Positions 51,345 through 53,484 of a stretch of 53,484 bases of DNA are shown piece by piece (positions within the stretch are counted from its first letter, which is position 1; each line of letters begins with the position of its first letter). The position numbers and the translations under genes are program-made. The notes beneath the pieces are model-generated. The model ran no database searches, had not been told where the DNA came from, and saw nothing but the letters and a program-made list of their open reading frames with translations. Source of the stretch: an uncultured Acetatifactor sp. (GTDB taxonomy: Bacteria > Bacillota > Clostridia > Lachnospirales > Lachnospiraceae); the NCBI GenBank assembly GCA_910585015.1, contig CAJUCT010000031.1, positions 1 through 53,484 of the forward strand, in the 5' to 3' direction.

Positions 51345-52130
51345 TCAGTCCGCCTTTTTCGCCACCACTACAAGCCTGCCGTTCTGGGCGGAGTATTCGC
51401 AGGTGGATAGGGTGATGAGCCTGTCGCCGTATTCGGCGGTCACGCCCGTGTCGTAAAGGGCAAGCTCCCTGCATTTCTCCACATAGGCGTTGAACTCGTC
51501 CTCGTTCTTTGCATTGACAAAATCATAATAGCGGAAGCCCTCCGAGCTGTACGCCACGGTCTTGAATACCGCAATCACCTCATATTCGTTATGCTGCGTG
51601 AGGGTGTCAAACTGGATGCTCTTGTGTTCCTCATAGAAACTCTGGGATTTGTATTCTTCCAACGCCCCGAACATTTTTTGACCTTTGATGTGGTGTCCGT
51701 AAATCACAAGGTTGTCGCTTGCGGCGATGTCGCAATCCTCCTGCACATAGGGCGTACCCAAGTCGCTGTATTCCTTTTCAAAATTGTGCTTCAGATAGAA
51801 ATTCGGCTCATTGGGGGTCTGCATGACGGGATAGTTGATATTCGTTCCCTCTACCTTAATCCATCCCACCATATCGGGATTTTGCAAAAACAGCTCGCCG
51901 CACTCTGGCAGTATGCTTTCTTCCTCCGTCAGCGGGATTTCGGGAGCTTGGCTTTCGTCCTCCTGTGCCTGCTCCACCTTTTGGGCAATTTCCTCAAAGG
52001 CTTCCGTCTGCTCGTTCTGGTGTGCGTAGTGGTCGCAGACATGGAAGCCGCAAAAAGCCGCCGCACCTAAAAGGCAGACGGCGGCAGCGATGCAGATAAC
52101 AGACTGGTACTTTTTCAGATATTCTTTCAT
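51345..52130 (-). CDS. Class B sortase of the ICE
   Basis: A 261-aa transpeptidase with an N-terminal membrane helix (SVICIAAAVCLLGAAAFCGF) and a class B catalytic domain: His in VIYGHHIKG, Cys in ITLSTCEYS, Arg in NGRLVVVAKK. Unlike the chromosomal sortase at 21533 it has a normal short N-terminus. ATG 52130 with AAAGGAAAG is preferred over the frame to 52202. It lies between the DUF6075-like and CHAP genes, the usual place in Tn1549-type transfer clusters; its substrate is probably an ICE surface protein. Confidence 0.92.
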   Translation of the reverse strand: MKEYLKKYQSVICIAAAVCLLGAAAFCGFHVCDHYAHQNEQTEAFEEIAQKVEQAQEDESQAPEIPLTEEESILPECGELFLQNPDMVGWIKVEGTNINYPVMQTPNEPNFYLKHNFEKEYSDLGTPYVQEDCDIAASDNLVIYGHHIKGQKMFGALEEYKSQSFYEEHKSIQFDTLTQHNEYEVIAVFKTVAYSSEGFRYYDFVNAKNEDEFNAYVEKCRELALYDTGVTAEYGDRLITLSTCEYSAQNGRLVVVAKKAD

Positions 52131-52153
52131 AGGCTTTCTTTTCCTTTCTTGGT

Positions 52154-52558
52154 TTACCTTACATTGTCGGTGTGCTGCTTGGGGGCGGGTAACTCCCTGC
52201 AATATTCGGGATACCTCACCTTGATGCCCTCCATGAAATAGGGGGCGAACTCGCAGCAGAACAATTCCTCTGGCGTGGAATACCTCTCACGCCCGTCCTC
52301 TGCGTAGCCGTTCCAGAGGTTAAAGGCAAGGTGGCAGACCTTGACCGTGCCGCTTGTCTGCCATCCTGCGTGCATCCCCTCTGGCTTGATGCAGTCCGTC
52401 TTAAAATCGAACATGGCGTTGATGTTCTGCCTTGTTTCCCCCGCAATCCCCATCACATAGAAAAACGCCCTGTGATAGCAGTCGTTTACCCTGCATTTCA
52501 TCATGTTCTCCAGAAAGAAATCACGGTGAGCCGTGTTGCGAAACCTTATATCCGCCAT
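52154..52558 (-). CDS. DUF6075-like ICE protein
   Basis: A 134-aa soluble protein rich in Cys, His and aromatic residues (NMMKCRVNDCYHRAFFYVMG, then FNLWNGYAED and FCCEFAPYFMEGIKVRYPEY). It resembles DUF6075 proteins of conjugative elements, of unknown function. It is 15 bp from the VirB4-type gene and 23 bp upstream of the sortase start, consistent with one transcript. Confidence 0.7.
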   Translation of the reverse strand: MADIRFRNTAHRDFFLENMMKCRVNDCYHRAFFYVMGIAGETRQNINAMFDFKTDCIKPEGMHAGWQTSGTVKVCHLAFNLWNGYAEDGRERYSTPEELFCCEFAPYFMEGIKVRYPEYCRELPAPKQHTDNVR

Positions 52559-52573
52559 AAAAATCCTCCTTTC

Positions 52574-53484
52574 TTAGACCTCCCCGAATTTCGTTGTCAT
52601 CAGCTTATACAGCTCCGTATTGCGGGGGAATTTGTTGACAAACGGCACGAGGGAGCTGCCCACTTTCAAAAGCCCTTGTCCTGCCCCTACATTGGTGATA
52701 TAGCTCATCTGCAAGTCGGAGATGTTAAGGAGCTTTGCAAGCTCAATCCTATCCGTAGACGCTTGGTTGAGCATGATAATAAACTCGCTGTTGGCAAGCA
52801 TCGTCCTCGCCGTGTGGCTCTGCAAGAGGTCGTCTACATTCTGGGTGATGCCGGTACAGTACGCCCCGTATTTCCGCACACGCTTCCAGAGGGTAAAGAG
52901 GAAGTTGGCACTATACTCGTGTTGGAACAGGAGATAGATTTCATCAATGAAGATAAAGGTGTTCCTGCCTTTTGCCCTGTTCTGGGTAATGCGGTTTAGG
53001 ATGCTGTCAAGCACCACAAGCATCCCGATAGGCTGTAACTGCTTGCCTAAGTCCAGAATGTCATAGCAGATAAGGCGGCTCTTGGTATCCACATTCGTGT
53101 GCTTTGCAAAGGTGTTCAAGCTGCCGTCCGTGAAAAGCTCAATGGCAAGGGCGATTTCCTGTGCTTCTGGCTCGTTCTGTTTCAAAAGCTCCTCACGGAA
53201 GTCCTGCAAGGTGGGCGGCACTCCCATATAGTTGCCCTGCTGATAGTGGCGGTACACCGAAGCCGTGCAGCGGTCTATGATGGATTTCTGCTTTGCACCA
53301 AGGCTCGCCCCGCCGATGAGCTGCTCGCAGAGAGATAAAATAAACTCTGATTTGAGGATGACGGGGTTTGCACCATCTCCGTAATCAGAGTTCATATCCA
53401 TAGCGTTGATGTGGTTGTCGCTGGTCGCCGAAATGTGGATGACCTCGCCCTGCATGGCTTTCACAAGGGGCGAATATTCTCGCT
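52574..53484 (-). CDS. VirB4/TraE-type conjugation ATPase (C-terminal part)
   Basis: The reading frame is open through the right edge, so only the C-terminal roughly 303 residues are present. Visible are the AMDMNSDYGDGANPV region, the Walker B NTFIFIDEIYLLFQHEYSA and the ITQNVDDLLQSHTARTML segment typical of VirB4-like T4SS ATPases. The Walker A must lie outside. It powers pilus or substrate transfer in the ICE machinery. It heads the transcript DUF6075, sortase, CHAP. Confidence 0.9.
   Translation of the reverse strand, partial: REYSPLVKAMQGEVIHISATSDNHINAMDMNSDYGDGANPVILKSEFILSLCEQLIGGASLGAKQKSIIDRCTASVYRHYQQGNYMGVPPTLQDFREELLKQNEPEAQEIALAIELFTDGSLNTFAKHTNVDTKSRLICYDILDLGKQLQPIGMLVVLDSILNRITQNRAKGRNTFIFIDEIYLLFQHEYSANFLFTLWKRVRKYGAYCTGITQNVDDLLQSHTARTMLANSEFIIMLNQASTDRIELAKLLNISDLQMSYITNVGAGQGLLKVGSSLVPFVNKFPRNTELYKLMTTKFGEV

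Noticed and set aside
52900..53484. Right end (attR) of the ICE within the window
   Set aside because: The VirB4-type gene is open to the edge and no cotJC continuation is seen, so the element extends further.
1..53484. tRNA or rRNA genes
   Set aside because: No cloverleaf with a CCA-like acceptor or rRNA-like conserved block was noticed on either strand by eye; a tRNA scan would be needed to exclude one fully.

Overview
The window reads as a chromosomal segment of an anaerobic, spore-forming, low-to-mid GC Clostridia, most likely a gut Lachnospiraceae-type bacterium. The grounds are Clostridia-like versions of Rex, an [FeFe] hydrogenase, FeoAB, a Re-type citrate synthase beside NADP-isocitrate dehydrogenase, the cotJ spore-coat operon, BspA-like leucine-rich-repeat surface proteins with SPxTG-like sorting signals next to a class B sortase, and a Tn1549-like conjugative element. 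No rRNA, tRNA or CRISPR array is visible. Species assignment is not possible from the sequence alone.

Layout. 1-3.3 kb: NAD(P)HX repair enzyme, a coiled-coil protein and the redox repressor Rex, whose 5' leader carries two tandem copies of a 76-bp hairpin module that ends in a ribosome binding site. 3.3-6.3 kb: an AT-rich, tightly coupled three-gene operon (DUF262 protein, AAA ATPase, PtuB-like HNH nuclease), the best candidate here for an undescribed anti-phage system. 6.3-9.9 kb: a glutamate-biosynthesis style operon (Re-citrate synthase, GntR regulator, Icd) with a candidate operator and a large palindromic repeat. 10-13.7 kb: two unrecognised genes (membrane protein, winged-helix protein) and an intracellular subtilase. 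13.8-22.7 kb: two secreted LRR proteins and their probable sortase. 22.9-35.7 kb: housekeeping genes (yajC, tgt, aroC, lactonase, GH13 homologue, DUF1292, UvrD-like helicase, gltX, hydrogenase), including a GH13 protein that has lost its catalytic residues and a Cys/His-rich small protein. 35.9-39.7 kb: feoB, feoA (with a third copy of the 76-bp module), an XRE regulator and pyrophosphatase.

39.9-53.5 kb: the cotJABC spore-coat operon is broken inside cotJC by an integrative conjugative element that runs off the right edge. In the window the element carries a large serine recombinase, a SHOCT-like peptide, an orphan MazF-type toxin, a sigma-like factor, an ABC exporter with its own two-component system, a KTR peptide, two small HTH proteins, a membrane-anchored CHAP hydrolase, a class B sortase, a DUF6075-like protein and the C-terminal part of a VirB4-type ATPase. 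The two promoters of the ABC/two-component cargo share a direct-repeat motif at identical spacing to the -10 box, which suggests a self-contained sense-and-export regulon.

Most host genes are on the minus strand; aroC, the DUF1292 gene, cotJ and one ICE regulator are on the plus strand. Starts were chosen from Shine-Dalgarno spacing, so several differ from the longest open frame. All functional statements rest on motif recognition by eye; no database search was run.
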